Assembly (NCBI GenBank): GCA_036558305.1 | Contig: DATBFX010000500.1 | Location: 1 to 28,817 of the forward strand | Direction: 5' to 3' | Source of the DNA: DATBFX01 sp036558305 | GTDB lineage: Bacteria; Chloroflexota; Chloroflexia; Thermomicrobiales; UBA6265 | DNA length: 28,817 nt | Part shown: piece by piece, positions 28,718 through 28,817 of the stretch | Layout: each line of letters opens with the position of its first letter | Numbering within the stretch: the first letter of the stretch is position 1 | The notes under the pieces: generated by a model | The model's input: the letters and a program-made list of their open reading frames with translations, nothing else | Told to the model about the DNA's origin: nothing | Databases searched by the model: none | Translations under genes and position numbers: made by a program

Positions 28718-28817
28718 TCACCAGCTGACCAGGTCGGCGGTCGCCAAGTCCGGGCGACCGAGCGTGCGGTTGAGCAGGATGCAGAAGTTGTGCAGGCCGA
28801 CCGCCGCGGCCAACCGC
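28718..28817 (-). CDS. transposase C-terminal fragment (possibly IS982-like)
   Basis: The window ends inside this minus-strand gene. The visible 32 codons before the TGA at 28718-28720 encode RLAAAVGLHNFCILLN followed by RTLGRPDLATADLVSW, a pattern of basic-hydrophobic helix, then L-N-x-x-L-GRP-x-L-x-x-x-DL-x-W that I associate with the ends of IS transposases of the DDE type, possibly IS982-like. The rest lies outside. About 75 bases between it and the preceding gene could contain the terminal repeat of the element; GGGTTGA occurs twice there (28671-28677 and 28697-28703), which I cannot assign. Moderate-low certainty. Confidence 0.5.
   Translation of the reverse strand, partial: RLAAAVGLHNFCILLNRTLGRPDLATADLVSW

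Overview
The window is GC-rich, tightly packed and mostly minus-strand. GTG and TTG start codons are common, and many stop/start overlaps (ATGA, GTGA) join neighbouring genes. Gene content (tsaE/tsaB/rimI/tsaD, a DarA-type c-di-AMP receptor with RAM and GAF proteins, Tat-type SRRxxL leaders, a DUF1800/DUF1501 pair, several Gfo/Idh/MocA-type proteins) suggests a chromosomal segment of a Chloroflexota bacterium, probably Thermomicrobia-like. That assignment is inference; there is no rRNA or tRNA gene to confirm it.

Layout. 1-2198: end of a probable Uma2 nuclease (+), then minus-strand quinol-monooxygenase-like, M20 peptidase and c-di-AMP receptor genes. 2391-6798 (minus): rimI, tsaD, an inositol-monophosphatase-type gene, a hypothetical protein, a RAM-domain protein and a GAF protein. 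7055-8655 (+): two tandem paralogues that join a Tat-like leader, a 12-cysteine knot-like module and an SRPBCC/AHSA1-like domain. 8796-9479 (minus): tsaB. 9626-12923 (+): sugar-type ABC transporter (two permeases, then binding protein, no ATPase). 13045-13566 (minus): tsaE. 13680-20276 (minus): iron region with hmuTUV, an EfeO/imelysin-like protein carrying an EF-hand loop, and a long FTR1 permease. 20277-21077: non-coding stretch with several inverted repeats. 21078-23993 (minus): DUF1800 and DUF1501. 24205-27513 (minus): overlapping cluster of Gfo/Idh/MocA oxidoreductase, a protein resembling only the C-terminal half of that family, a MOSC protein and a tartrate/D-malate dehydrogenase-type enzyme. 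27725-28642 (+): receiver-like protein with a degenerate GGDEF-like domain. 28718-28817: end of a probable transposase.

How it fits together. The t6A genes tsaE, tsaB, rimI and tsaD lie in one order and on one strand but are split into three pieces by plus-strand cassettes: the ABC transporter and the cysteine-rich pair. The iron region combines heme uptake with an EfeUO-like ferrous/ferric route; each operon has a candidate promoter with a palindrome just downstream of its -10. The intergenic spaces carry several families of short palindromic or heptamer-armed repeats, some reaching stop codons or extending coding sequence. The strongest candidate for something undescribed is the tandem exported cysteine-knot/SRPBCC fusion pair at 7055-8655.
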